Source: Burkholderia mayonis
Lineage (GTDB): Bacteria > Pseudomonadota > Gammaproteobacteria > Burkholderiales > Burkholderiaceae
Assembly: GCF_001523745.2 (NCBI RefSeq)
Contig: NZ_CP013386.1
Location: 3,038,001-3,102,000, forward strand
Length of the DNA: 64,000 nucleotides
Reading direction: 5' to 3'
The position numbers and the translations under genes are program-made. Positions 18,945 through 27,796 of the stretch are shown here, piece after piece. Every line of letters starts with the position of its first letter. The stretch's first letter is position 1. Under the pieces are notes generated by a model. That model had not been told where the DNA came from and searched no databases. It worked only from the letters and a program-made list of their open reading frames with translations.

Positions 18945-19961
18945 TCACGAATTGTTATCAATGGCCGTCTGCAGCCGGCGCCAGCGCATGTCGATCACGA
19001 CGCCGATGCACGTCAGCACGCCATGCCACGCAAAAAACGTCAACCATTGCTGCAGCGCGGGACGGCCCAGTGCCCACCTCGCAACAATTATGCCTGCGAG
19101 CATGATGAGGTACCAATAAATGGCGGTGCGCCCGTGACTCATGCCGGAACGCACCATCCGTTGATAATAGTGCTCGCGGTGCGCTTGCCAGAACTTTTCT
19201 CCGCGTAACAAACGTCTCAGGAGTGTTACAGATGCGTCCGCAATAAAGGGCGAGAACACCATCGCCGGGAACCAGATCGGCCAGATCGCATCGCGCCAGC
19301 CCCAGTAGCCGAGCGCACCCGCCATGAATCCGAGTGGAATTGAGCCTGCGTCGCCGAGAAACAGTTTCGCCGGGTGGAAGTTCAGCAGCAGAAAGCCGAG
19401 CGCGGCACCCGCGATCGCAGCGCCGCTGGCGACGAGATCCGGGGACGGATGAGCGCCCGCAAGCCCGGCGACCGCATAAGCGCCGAATCCGAACAGCGCC
19501 ATGCCGCCAGCGAGCCCGTCCGCACCGTCCATGAAATTGTAGAGATTGGTCAACCAGACCATCACGAAACCCATACCGGCGAGGAGCCACCACGGAGCCG
19601 CAGCCGGATAGGCCACGATCAGCGCAACGACTGCCGCAAGGTGCGCAGCGAACCGGACACGAGCGGGCAGCCCACGCCGGTCGTCGAGTTGCGACAAGGC
19701 CGCCAGCGCCGCGGCAGCGATGGCAGTCAGCCACATCCGAGGTGCGAGCCACAATATCGCGACGACGCAGACCGGCACGATGCCCCAGCCGCCAACTCGC
19801 GGCGTCGGACGCGTGTGCAGCGAACGATCGTTCGGAATATCGGTTGCGAGACGCCAGGCCAATCCGGTGGCAAGCAGCGTCCGCAGGATCGCCGTCGAGC
19901 CGACGGCGGCGGCCAGGGCCATCGCGGCGGCGGCGAGCCACGTGGTTATCGTGAAATGCAT
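18945..19961 (-). CDS. wbiH: WbiH/WbpL-like sugar-1-phosphate transferase
   Basis: Second member of the WecA/MraY family in the window, 338 residues, about ten membrane segments. Landmarks: DIPNDRSLHTRPTPRVGGWG, SQLDDRRGLPARVRF, the NLYNFMDGADGLAGG magnesium site, FLGDAGSIPLGF and RGEKFWQAHREHYYQRMV in the last cytoplasmic loop, the pattern of WbpL/WbcO that prime O-antigen with FucNAc or QuiNAc. It lies between the dehydratase and the epimerase that would make such a sugar. The start MHFTITTWLAAAAMAL gives a proper first membrane segment. Confidence 0.86.
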   Translation of the reverse strand: MHFTITTWLAAAAMALAAAVGSTAILRTLLATGLAWRLATDIPNDRSLHTRPTPRVGGWGIVPVCVVAILWLAPRMWLTAIAAAALAALSQLDDRRGLPARVRFAAHLAAVVALIVAYPAAAPWWLLAGMGFVMVWLTNLYNFMDGADGLAGGMALFGFGAYAVAGLAGAHPSPDLVASGAAIAGAALGFLLLNFHPAKLFLGDAGSIPLGFMAGALGYWGWRDAIWPIWFPAMVFSPFIADASVTLLRRLLRGEKFWQAHREHYYQRMVRSGMSHGRTAIYWYLIMLAGIIVARWALGRPALQQWLTFFAWHGVLTCIGVVIDMRWRRLQTAIDNNS

Positions 19962-19966
19962 ATTGC

Positions 19967-20935
19967 CTATTTTTGGGTATCGCGCGAACGATACCACGCG
20001 GCCGTCGCAACAAGGCCTTGTTGCGTCGTATAGGGAGGACGCCAGTCGAGAACGCGCTTGATGTGCCCAGTATCGAGCTGCAGGCTGCCGGTCAGACGGT
20101 CGATTGCCGCGCTGCGGCCGGACAGATTGCCGATCGCGCGCAGCACGCCTGGGGGAACCGGAAACAGGCGTGCCGGTTTGCCGAGCGCAGTGCCGATCAT
20201 GCGGAGCAATTCCGTCACGGACGGTGCGTCGTCGTCTGCGACGTGGAAGCAGCCGCGTGCGGCGCGCGGATCGGTCGCGCAGTGCAGTAGCGCATCCGCG
20301 AGGTTGTCGGTGTAGACGAGACTGCGGCGCGCAGAAATAGCGCCGAGCGGCAATGGCACCCCACGCCAGACGGCATCCATCATTCGCAGGAAGTTTGCGC
20401 GAACGTCTGGGCCGTAAACAAGCGGGGGGCGGACGATGACGACGTCGAGGCCGGCCGTCTTGCCGAATTGCGCGAGCTGCCACTCGGCGCGCAGCTTCGA
20501 GCGTCCGTAGGCGTCCTGCGGATCGGGCACGACATCCTCAGCGAGCGGCGTGCCTGTATCGCTCTCCCCGGCTGCCTTGATGCTGCTCGCGAACACAATA
20601 CGGCGCACGCCGTGCGCACGCGCCGCCGCGGCGATGCGCAGCGTGCCGGCGACGTTGGTCGCGTCGAACTCGGCGTCCGGATCGGGCGACTCGTCGTGCG
20701 TCACGTGCACGCGCGCGGCCAGGTGGACGACACAATCCGCTGCGAGGTCGGCGGGCCATGCCGCCTCGAGGCCATCGAAATCGGGGGCGTCGTGCACCCA
20801 TTCGCACACACCGAGGATGCATCCGCCCGGCCGGCGCACCAGTGCGGTGACGGTATGCCCCGCCGCGAGCGCGAGCCGACAAACCGCGCGGCCGACGAAG
20901 CCGTTCGCGCCGGTGACGACAATGCAGCTCACCAC
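19967..20935 (-). CDS. wbiG: WbiG-like NAD-dependent epimerase/4-reductase
   Basis: Extended SDR of 322 residues with VTGANGFVGRAV (GxxGxxG) at the N-terminus, FASSIKAAGE and DAYGRSK for the catalytic Ser and Tyr-x3-Lys, and VRPPLVYGPDVRANF. It resembles WbpV/WbpK-type enzymes that reduce UDP-4-keto-6-deoxy-HexNAc to QuiNAc or FucNAc; which of the two cannot be told. The start is a GTG pair overlapping the end of the upstream glycosyltransferase gene. Spacing to wbiH is only 5 bases. Confidence 0.85.
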   Translation of the reverse strand: MVSCIVVTGANGFVGRAVCRLALAAGHTVTALVRRPGGCILGVCEWVHDAPDFDGLEAAWPADLAADCVVHLAARVHVTHDESPDPDAEFDATNVAGTLRIAAAARAHGVRRIVFASSIKAAGESDTGTPLAEDVVPDPQDAYGRSKLRAEWQLAQFGKTAGLDVVIVRPPLVYGPDVRANFLRMMDAVWRGVPLPLGAISARRSLVYTDNLADALLHCATDPRAARGCFHVADDDAPSVTELLRMIGTALGKPARLFPVPPGVLRAIGNLSGRSAAIDRLTGSLQLDTGHIKRVLDWRPPYTTQQGLVATAAWYRSRDTQK

Positions 20936-21774
20936 AGCCTCCAGCCGAAGCGGTTGAAAAACTTGAATGCCGATGCGGCGAACATGCAGATATGCGCCAA
21001 GCCCTTGCGGGAGGCGCCGCCGCCGTGGTGGATAACGCGCACCGTCGGGACGTAGGCGATGCGAGCGATTTCATGCGTGCGCAAGCTCAGATCGTAGTCC
21101 TCGAAATAGAGGAAATAGCGCGGATCGAAGCCGCCGAGCTTCTTCAGGACGTCGGTGCGGAACAGCATGAAGCAGCCGCTGACGATGGGGGGGCTCCAGA
21201 CGATGTCGCGGTCATTGATGACGTCGCGCATTTCGTAGCGGGCGAGGCGCTCCGCCAGAAATCGACGCAAGCGTGGGGACAGGAAACCTCGTGCGAACAG
21301 GTCGAGCACCGACGGATAGCGCCGGCACAGATACTGCTGCCAGCCTGCATCGTCGCCAATCCACGGCGTCAGCAAGCCGGCTTCCGGATTCGCTTCGAAG
21401 AAATCTCGCGCGCCGACAAGCGCAGCGGAATCGAGATCGATATCGGGATTCAGTATCAAATGAAAGCGGCTCGTGGCCTGACCGATCGCGAGATTATGAC
21501 CGCGGCCGTAGCCGACGTTGCCGTAACCCGTCAACACCCGGCACGTGATACCAAACGATTCGAGCTCGGTCGTCGCCGCACGCACGTCTCCGAGGCCGCC
21601 ATTGTCAACCATCAACAATTCGGCCGACATGCCGGGCCAGACCGTCCGCAAACGCTCGCACGCCGCGCCGAGGCTACTCAGCGTCTGCGCCAGTGCTGCG
21701 TGATCGGGACGATAGACGACGACAGATATCGACAGGCTGTTGAGTTGCTCGGGAGACGCGGTGGTGACATTCAT
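20929..21774 (-). CDS. Family 2 glycosyltransferase (rhamnosyltransferase-like)
   Basis: A 281-residue GT-A enzyme of the WbbL/RfbF rhamnosyltransferase type. Seen: ISVVVYRPDHAALAQTLSSL, the nucleotide-binding MVDNGG, TGYGNVGYGRGHNLAI and LILNPDIDLDS, and the acceptor/catalytic SGCFMLFRTDVLKKLGGFDPRYFLYFEDYDLSLR. The translation start at MNVTTASPEQL is preferred to longer alternatives. First gene of the wbiGHI-containing run, so it probably adds the second sugar, perhaps rhamnose, onto the primed lipid. The acceptor is not visible. Confidence 0.86.
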   Translation of the reverse strand: MNVTTASPEQLNSLSISVVVYRPDHAALAQTLSSLGAACERLRTVWPGMSAELLMVDNGGLGDVRAATTELESFGITCRVLTGYGNVGYGRGHNLAIGQATSRFHLILNPDIDLDSAALVGARDFFEANPEAGLLTPWIGDDAGWQQYLCRRYPSVLDLFARGFLSPRLRRFLAERLARYEMRDVINDRDIVWSPPIVSGCFMLFRTDVLKKLGGFDPRYFLYFEDYDLSLRTHEIARIAYVPTVRVIHHGGGASRKGLAHICMFAASAFKFFNRFGWRLW

Positions 21775-22124
21775 GCGTGATTTGACTGCGCGCGTGCTCG
21801 GCGGCGCGGTTATTCGGTAATTTGCCTGTCGTGAAGAACAGCAAGTTTGCTCAGTTTTGCCCGATCGGGCAAGCATGCTTTGCAATTGTTAACCGCGCAT
21901 CAATACAGGAACCACAACTGCAAAATCCGCGATCTACTAATAAAAACTATGGCATATCGCCATCAATCCCGACGTAAGGTTGTGTAACAAACCAAGCGAT
22001 AGTAAAGTAGCGCCGCCCGATTCGGAGCACCGGCAGGACAGTCGGCACGAACGTCGTGCTTGCAGGAATCGGGGAAGTGGTACCCAGCGTTCACTACACA
22101 ACTACCGCCCGCAGGGCCGATTCA
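21775..22124. other. Divergent intergenic region, no gene seen
   Basis: About 350 bases between divergent operons, noticeably AT-richer around 21890-22010 than its neighbours. It should hold promoters for both the wbi-like run and the arabinose cassette, but I see no hexamer pair good enough to call. Confidence 0.5.
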
Positions 22125-23549
22125 ATGCGAAGCAGACCACTCGTCGTCGATCTGGATGGCACCCTCATTCGCTCGGACATCCTGATCGAGTCCGGGTTTG
22201 CGTATCTGAAGGCCGCGCCCCATCGTTTTTATCGGCCGCTGCTTTGGTTCGCGCGCGGCGGCAAGCCCGAACTGAAAGCCAAGCTCGCGGACTTGACGGA
22301 CGTGGATGTTTCCGTTCTGCCCTACGACGGCTCGGTCGTCAAATGGCTCGAGTCGGAACGCGAAGGCGGACGATCGCTGGTGTTGGCAACCGCAAGCCAC
22401 TTGCGATACGCACAGGCGATTTCCGACCATCTCGGACTGTTCGACCGCACGTTCGCGACCGACCGCGACGTCAATCTGTCGTCGCACAACAAGCGCGCGG
22501 CGTTGGTCGCGGAATTCGGGGAGAAGGGATTCGACTACGCCGGCAACTCGCACGACGACATTGCCGTGTGGGAGGCGGCCGATCGCGCCTATGTGGTCAA
22601 TCCATCCAGCGGTGTGGAAAAGGCGGCGCGAAAGCTCGGCAACGTCGAGCGCGTGATCGAGTCGCGCTCGCCATTGCTGAAAACTTTTTCGAAGGCGCTA
22701 CGGCTACATCAGTGGTTGAAGAACCTGCTGATCTTCCTGCCGCTGCTCGCGGGCCATCAACTGTCTTCGCCCGGATTGATCGTGACAGCCGTGCTTGCAT
22801 TCGTCGCGTTCGGCCTGTGCGCATCGAGCGTGTATCTCCTGAACGACCTGCTCGACCTGGAAGACGATCGTCACCATCCCGTCAAGCGCAAGCGGCCGCT
22901 TGCCTCCGGCGCGTTGCCGCTCACCGTCGGGCTGGCCCTATTCCCGGTGCTGCTGGTCGGTGCGTTTGCGATCGCCTTGCCTTCGTTACCTTGGCGCTTC
23001 GGTGCCGTCCTGATCGGCTACTACGCGCTGACGCTCGCCTATTCGATCTTCCTCAAGCGCCAGGTCATGGTCGACGTCGTGGTCCTGGCAATGCTCTACA
23101 CGACGCGCATCATCGCAGGCAGCACCGCCATCGGCTCGCACCTGACATTCTGGCTGCTTGCCTTCTCGATGTTCATCTTCCTCAGCCTGGCGCTCGTCAA
23201 GCGCTATGCGGAACTGCACTCAATGAAGGCACGCGGCCTCATGAAGACGCGTGGACGCGGCTACGTGGCGAGCGACCTGTCGTTAATCTCGTCGTTGGGC
23301 ACTGTGTCCGGCTATCTCGCCGTGCTGGTGCTCGCGCTCTATATTCAGGATGCGAGAACGACCATCCTGTACCGTCATCCGCAAGTGATCTGGCTCGCAT
23401 GCCCGTTGCTACTGTACTGGATCAGCCGGACCTGGATCATCGCGCATCGGGGCCTCATGCATGACGACCCGATTGTCTTTGCCGTACGAGACCGCGTCAG
23501 CCTCGCCACCGTCGCATTGTGCGGCCTGGTTTTTTGGGTGGCCATCTAA
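22125..23549 (+). CDS. HAD phosphatase-UbiA prenyltransferase fusion (polyprenyl-phosphoryl-5-phosphoribose synthase/phosphatase)
   Basis: A 474-residue two-domain protein. Residues 1-185 form a HAD hydrolase: VVDLDGTLIRSD (nucleophile D9, D11), LVLATAS, and YAGNSHDDIAVWEAA (motif IV). Residues 190-474 are a UbiA-type membrane prenyltransferase with WLKNLLIFLPLL, the first aspartate motif NDLLDLEDDRHHPVKRKRP and about eight membrane segments, close in pattern to decaprenyl-phosphate phosphoribosyltransferase (Rv3806c). It would join PRPP to a polyprenyl phosphate and remove the 5-phosphate, steps done by separate proteins in mycobacteria. It is 3 bases before the DprE1-like gene. Confidence 0.85.
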   Translation: MRSRPLVVDLDGTLIRSDILIESGFAYLKAAPHRFYRPLLWFARGGKPELKAKLADLTDVDVSVLPYDGSVVKWLESEREGGRSLVLATASHLRYAQAISDHLGLFDRTFATDRDVNLSSHNKRAALVAEFGEKGFDYAGNSHDDIAVWEAADRAYVVNPSSGVEKAARKLGNVERVIESRSPLLKTFSKALRLHQWLKNLLIFLPLLAGHQLSSPGLIVTAVLAFVAFGLCASSVYLLNDLLDLEDDRHHPVKRKRPLASGALPLTVGLALFPVLLVGAFAIALPSLPWRFGAVLIGYYALTLAYSIFLKRQVMVDVVVLAMLYTTRIIAGSTAIGSHLTFWLLAFSMFIFLSLALVKRYAELHSMKARGLMKTRGRGYVASDLSLISSLGTVSGYLAVLVLALYIQDARTTILYRHPQVIWLACPLLLYWISRTWIIAHRGLMHDDPIVFAVRDRVSLATVALCGLVFWVAI

Positions 23550-23552
23550 CCG

Positions 23553-24869
23553 ATGAGCACCATCCTGTCGTGGGGACGCTATCCCCTTGCCCCGCAAGAG
23601 ATCCACCACGTCGCATGGCGCGATGCCGTGCAACGGGTGTGGGACGACACGACCCGGCAACACGGCACGACGCTACCGTTCGGCAATGGCAGGAGCTATG
23701 GGGACAGTTGCCTCGCGGCGTCGGATCATGTCGTCAGGACACTACCGCTCGACCGGCTGATCGCGGCCGACTGGACAGCGGGCGTCCTGCGCGCGGAATC
23801 CGGCGTCACGCTCGAACAGATCCTCGAAGTCGCGATTCCACGCGGATGGATGTTGCCCGTCACGCCCGGCACCAAGTACGCCACGTTGGGAGGCGCGATC
23901 GCCAATGACGTTCACGGCAAGAATCATCATGTCCGCGGAACGTTCGGCCGCCATGTACGCCGCTTCGCGTTGGCTCGCAGCGACGGCGCTCTGCTGGAAT
24001 GTGCGCCCGACGCCCACGAAGACTATTTCGCCGCGACCATCGGCGGGCTGGGCCTCACCGGCATCATCCTCTGGGCGGAAATCCAGCTGATGCCAATCCG
24101 TTCGAGCATGATCGATACGACGAGCATCCGCTTCTCGAATCTCGACGAGTTCTTTGCGCTTTCGGAGCAGCTCGATCCCGTGCACGAATACAGTGTCGCG
24201 TGGGTCGACTGTCAGAGCCGGGGATCGTCGCTGGGCCGTGGTATCTTCATGGTCGGCGGTCACACGGCGAGCGGGCGGCTGGAAGTCGCGTCACGCAAGA
24301 AGCGTACGGTGTCGTTCACGCTGCCGATACCGGTATTCAACCGGTTCACGCTTCGCGTCTTCAACGAGCTGTACTATCAGCGCCAGCAACGCACGAAAGT
24401 GCGTTCGACGGTGAGCTACGACGCTTACTTCTATCCGCTCGACAGCCTGCTCGAATGGAACCGCATTTACGGGCGAGCCGGATTCCAGCAGTACCAGTGC
24501 GTCATCCCGCCCGATACGGCGCGCAACGCAACCGCCGCCATTCTGTCCGCAATCGCACAGAGCGGAACGGGATCGTTCCTCGCCGTGTTGAAGCGCTGCG
24601 GCAACCTGCGCTCTCCAGGCCTCTTGTCTTTCCCGCTCGAGGGAACATCCCTCGCGCTCGACTTTCCGCAACGCGAGCCGTCGAACTCAAGGCTGTTCGC
24701 CCGGCTCGATGCGATCGTGCGGGAAGCGGGCGGCCGCATCTATCCCGCGAAGGACGCGCACATGTCGGGGGACGACTTCCGCGCGGCCTATCCTCAATGG
24801 CAACAAGTCGAGGCGCTGCGCGACCCCGCGCTGCTCTCGCGCTTCTGGGAACGGACTACTCGTACATGA
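23553..24869 (+). CDS. DprE1-like FAD-dependent polyprenylphosphoryl-ribose 2'-oxidase
   Basis: Flavoprotein of 438 residues that oxidises C2 of polyprenyl-phosphoryl-ribose. FAD-binding PCMH features: FGNGRSYGDS (43-52), TPGTKYATLGGAIANDVHGKNHH (104-126, with H121 at the place of mycobacterial H132), and GGLGLTGIILWAEI. The C-terminal YPAKDAHMSGDDFRAAYP contains K400, matching the essential K418. At the position of the benzothiazinone-reactive cysteine (C387), in SLALDFP, there is alanine (A368). Its stop overlaps the start of the SDR partner (ATGA). Confidence 0.9.
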   Translation: MSTILSWGRYPLAPQEIHHVAWRDAVQRVWDDTTRQHGTTLPFGNGRSYGDSCLAASDHVVRTLPLDRLIAADWTAGVLRAESGVTLEQILEVAIPRGWMLPVTPGTKYATLGGAIANDVHGKNHHVRGTFGRHVRRFALARSDGALLECAPDAHEDYFAATIGGLGLTGIILWAEIQLMPIRSSMIDTTSIRFSNLDEFFALSEQLDPVHEYSVAWVDCQSRGSSLGRGIFMVGGHTASGRLEVASRKKRTVSFTLPIPVFNRFTLRVFNELYYQRQQRTKVRSTVSYDAYFYPLDSLLEWNRIYGRAGFQQYQCVIPPDTARNATAAILSAIAQSGTGSFLAVLKRCGNLRSPGLLSFPLEGTSLALDFPQREPSNSRLFARLDAIVREAGGRIYPAKDAHMSGDDFRAAYPQWQQVEALRDPALLSRFWERTTRT

Positions 24870-25606
24870 ACAATATTCTCGTCGTCGGCGCGACTTCGGC
24901 GATCGCCATCGCGTGCGCGCGCAAATGGGCCACACAGGGCGCACGCTTCTTTTTGGTCGCGCGCAACGGAGAGCGCCTCGAACAAGTCGCGCAAGATCTG
25001 ACAGCGCGCGGCGCACAACGCGTCACCTGCCACCAACTCGATGTCGACAAGCTCGAGAACCATGCCGACATGGTGCGGCATTGCGCGGATACCCTCGGAT
25101 CGATCGATATTGCGCTCGTGGCACCCGGCACCCTGCCCGACCAGCGCGCATGCGAAACGGATGCCGCGGTTGCCGTGCGGGAATTCAATACGAATGCCGT
25201 CTCGGTGATCGCACTGCTGACGCCGCTCGCCAACCAGTTCGAATCGCAAAAGCACGGTACGCTGGCGGTCATTTCGTCGGTCGCCGGAGATCGCGGCCGG
25301 CCGTCGAATTATCTGTACGGCAGCGCGAAAGCTGCCCTCACCACGTTCTGCGAAGGCCTGAACGCGCGCCTGTTCAAGGTCGGTGTCCACGTGCTGACCA
25401 TCAAGCCGGGGTTCGTCGCCACTCCGATGACCGCCGGGCTGCCGTTGCCCGGGCCGCTCGTCGCGACGGCGGACAAAGTCGCGAACGATATCGTCAAGGC
25501 GATCGAGCGGCACAAGAACGTGCTGTACACGCCGTGGTTCTGGACACTGATCATGCAGATCATCCGGTCGGTTCCGCGTTTCCTGTTTAAGCGCACGTCG
25601 CTTTGA
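24866..25606 (+). CDS. DprE2-like short-chain dehydrogenase (2-keto reductase)
   Basis: A 246-residue SDR that would reduce the 2-keto intermediate made by the DprE1-like enzyme to polyprenyl-phosphoryl-D-arabinofuranose. It shows ILVVGATSAIAIACARKWA (nucleotide loop), VISSVAGDRGRPSNYLYGSAK (catalytic Ser, Tyr-x3-Lys) and TIKPGFVATPMTAG. The C-terminal half-hydrophobic segment PWFWTLIMQIIRSVPRFLF suggests membrane association. Translation is coupled to the upstream oxidase by a 4-base overlap, as expected for two subunits of one epimerase. Confidence 0.88.
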   Translation: MNNILVVGATSAIAIACARKWATQGARFFLVARNGERLEQVAQDLTARGAQRVTCHQLDVDKLENHADMVRHCADTLGSIDIALVAPGTLPDQRACETDAAVAVREFNTNAVSVIALLTPLANQFESQKHGTLAVISSVAGDRGRPSNYLYGSAKAALTTFCEGLNARLFKVGVHVLTIKPGFVATPMTAGLPLPGPLVATADKVANDIVKAIERHKNVLYTPWFWTLIMQIIRSVPRFLFKRTSL

Positions 25607-25631
25607 CGCAATTGATTGCGTCGTACCCGGA

Positions 25632-26036
25632 ATGCCCATGAGCCGCACGAAAATCGTCTCACTCTATTCGCTCTTTGCCGCCATCTCGATCGCGACGAAC
25701 ATCGGCACGCAGAAAATCTACCTGCTTGTCGGACCAACGCCATTTGGGATCGCACTGTCGGTGCTCGCCGGCACGGCCGCCGGCCTCGCTGTCAAATTCT
25801 TGCTGGACAAGGTCTGGATCTTCAAATACCAGCATCGAGACCTCGCGCACGGACTCCAGAGTTTCCTGCTGTATTCGGCGATGGGCATCGCGACAACCGC
25901 GATCTTCTGGGGATTCGAATTCGGCGCGGACCGTATCTTCGGCACCGAGGCCGCACGGCTGACCGGCGGTGCGATCGGGCTGGTCATCGGATACGTGGTG
26001 AAGTATCGCCTCGACAAGCAATTCGTGTTCGCGTAA
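25632..26036 (+). CDS. GtrA-family small membrane protein
   Basis: A 134-residue protein with four transmembrane segments (about residues 9-30, 38-58, 76-98, 108-127) and the GtrA-family ends FLLDKVWIFKY and VVKYRLDKQFVFA. GtrA relatives are linked to translocation of polyprenyl-phosphate sugars, and a GtrA-like protein (Rv3789) accompanies arabinan synthesis in mycobacteria. Placed 25 bases after the reductase and 52 before a GT-C enzyme, it may help present the arabinose donor on the periplasmic face; that role is inferred. Confidence 0.83.
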   Translation: MPMSRTKIVSLYSLFAAISIATNIGTQKIYLLVGPTPFGIALSVLAGTAAGLAVKFLLDKVWIFKYQHRDLAHGLQSFLLYSAMGIATTAIFWGFEFGADRIFGTEAARLTGGAIGLVIGYVVKYRLDKQFVFA

Positions 26037-26088
26037 CCGCCCAACTCACACGCCACGCCACCGCCGGCTCAATTGATTGCAATACGTC

Positions 26089-27549
26089 ATGACTCAAGCG
26101 AAATCGCGTCCATTCCGCAATATCGCGCTGTTGCTCGCCACCATACCGGTCGCTGCCTGGCTGTCCTGGAAAAATCGGGACTATCAGTTGGACGATTCGC
26201 TGATCTACCTGCGCTATGTTCGCAACCTGTTCGACGGCCTCGGGCTGACGTACAACGCCGGCGACCATTTCAACGGCCTCACCTCGCCGCTCTACTCGTA
26301 CCTGCTTATTGCAGCCAACAGCGTCACGCACAGCCTGCAATACACGACGATCTTCCTGTCGTTCGTCTTTCTTTGTGCCGCTGCGATTTACGGTGCTGCC
26401 GCGCTGTCGGAAAATCGCTTCGAGCAAGCGCTTTGCGGCTTCTTCGTCGTGTCGTTCAACTATTTCTACACGACGTTCGGCATGGAGACGACGCTGTTCC
26501 TGTTCCTGACAGCGCTGACACTTCATTTTTACCGGAATGACCGCTTGTATCTGGTCGGGGCCACGATCGGTTTTCTCATCCTCACGCGCACGGAAGGCGT
26601 CTTTCTTGGCGCCGTCATCTTCGGCCACTACATCTTCACGAGAAAACGCATCCCGCCGCTCAAGTACCTCGTCGTGGCGGCTGCGATCATTCTGGCCAAT
26701 CTGCTGTTCAACTACCTGTATTACGGCGCGCCGCTGCCAGCGACGGGCAACGCGAAGATAGGTCAGGGCCGCTCCGGCTTCTGGGGAACCCGCTATCCGT
26801 TCCTGAACGTCATGTACATGAAGGACTGGTTCTTCGGCGGTGACTATCGCCTACTCTGGTTCCTGTTCCCGTCGGCGGTGATTGGTCTGTTTGCCCGGCG
26901 CTCGTCGGCCACTGCGTATCTGACTGTGGCGTACCTGGCGCTGCTGGGCGGGTTCTACGTATTCCTGCACATTCCCAATTACCACTGGTATTACGCGCCG
27001 TTCTTCTACTTCTTGGTGCTCTTTTCCGCAATCGGCGCCTACCAGTTGATCAGCATGGCGATCGGGCTGGCCAAGAAACGGAAGGCGTATCTGCTCGCCG
27101 CCGTCCCCGTCACGATCGTCACTGCCGTGTTCGGTGCACACAACCTGAAGCTCGCAGACATAGTGCGCGGCTCATTCGATCCTTACAGGAGCATCGGTAA
27201 CTGGATCAACGACAACACGCCGAAAAGTGCCGTCGTCGCGGCAGTCGAAATCGGTACGATCGGGTGGTATGGAAATCGCTACATCATCGATATTCTTGGC
27301 CTGACGAATCCGTACAACGCCGACTTCATCGCCAATAAGGACGTCCACTCCTGGCTTACCAAGTATTCACCCGATTACATTCTGGTACATGATCCGCTGT
27401 GGCCATTCGAGGCGACCGCGACTTGCCTGACAAGTGCCGGAGCCTACGCTCCCGAACCGCGTTTTAACTTCCCCGGCTATCACCTCCTCGTCAAGTCAGC
27501 CGCACCCGGTGCCAAGGAACGAGCGACCGCGTGTGGCCAGACCGGATAA
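26089..27549 (+). CDS. GT-C-type polytopic membrane glycosyltransferase (paralogue 2), probable arabinofuranosyltransferase
   Basis: A 486-residue membrane protein with about ten hydrophobic segments. YQLDDSLIYLRYVRNLFDG (DD at residues 35-36) and YNAGDHFNGLTSPLYSYLL form the GT-C signature; the C-terminal domain has IGTIGWYGNRYIIDILGLTNPYNADF. As last gene of the HAD-UbiA/DprE1/DprE2/GtrA run it is the best candidate to use the lipid-linked D-Araf. The protein called TfpW, which arabinosylates type IV pilins in some Pseudomonas, is a related type. The ATG is chosen over a TTG four codons upstream. Acceptor unknown. Confidence 0.75.
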   Translation: MTQAKSRPFRNIALLLATIPVAAWLSWKNRDYQLDDSLIYLRYVRNLFDGLGLTYNAGDHFNGLTSPLYSYLLIAANSVTHSLQYTTIFLSFVFLCAAAIYGAAALSENRFEQALCGFFVVSFNYFYTTFGMETTLFLFLTALTLHFYRNDRLYLVGATIGFLILTRTEGVFLGAVIFGHYIFTRKRIPPLKYLVVAAAIILANLLFNYLYYGAPLPATGNAKIGQGRSGFWGTRYPFLNVMYMKDWFFGGDYRLLWFLFPSAVIGLFARRSSATAYLTVAYLALLGGFYVFLHIPNYHWYYAPFFYFLVLFSAIGAYQLISMAIGLAKKRKAYLLAAVPVTIVTAVFGAHNLKLADIVRGSFDPYRSIGNWINDNTPKSAVVAAVEIGTIGWYGNRYIIDILGLTNPYNADFIANKDVHSWLTKYSPDYILVHDPLWPFEATATCLTSAGAYAPEPRFNFPGYHLLVKSAAPGAKERATACGQTG

Positions 27550-27796
27550 GCGTCATTGCATACCGACGATCAGGAAAGCCGCGGTTTCGGATCGAGGGCA
27601 ACGCAATTCGGCGTCGCGTTTGAGTTTCTAACCGCGATGCATCGATACCCCGACGGCCTTCGTGTGTGCGCCGCCGCGCGAAGCCATGTTCGCCCCAACC
27701 GTCTTGGCGTCCCACATTCATCGAGCCATCAGGCGGCTCGGTGAACACAATGCGAGCAACACCGATATAACGACAGCCCGATTCAGCAGTTCGATC

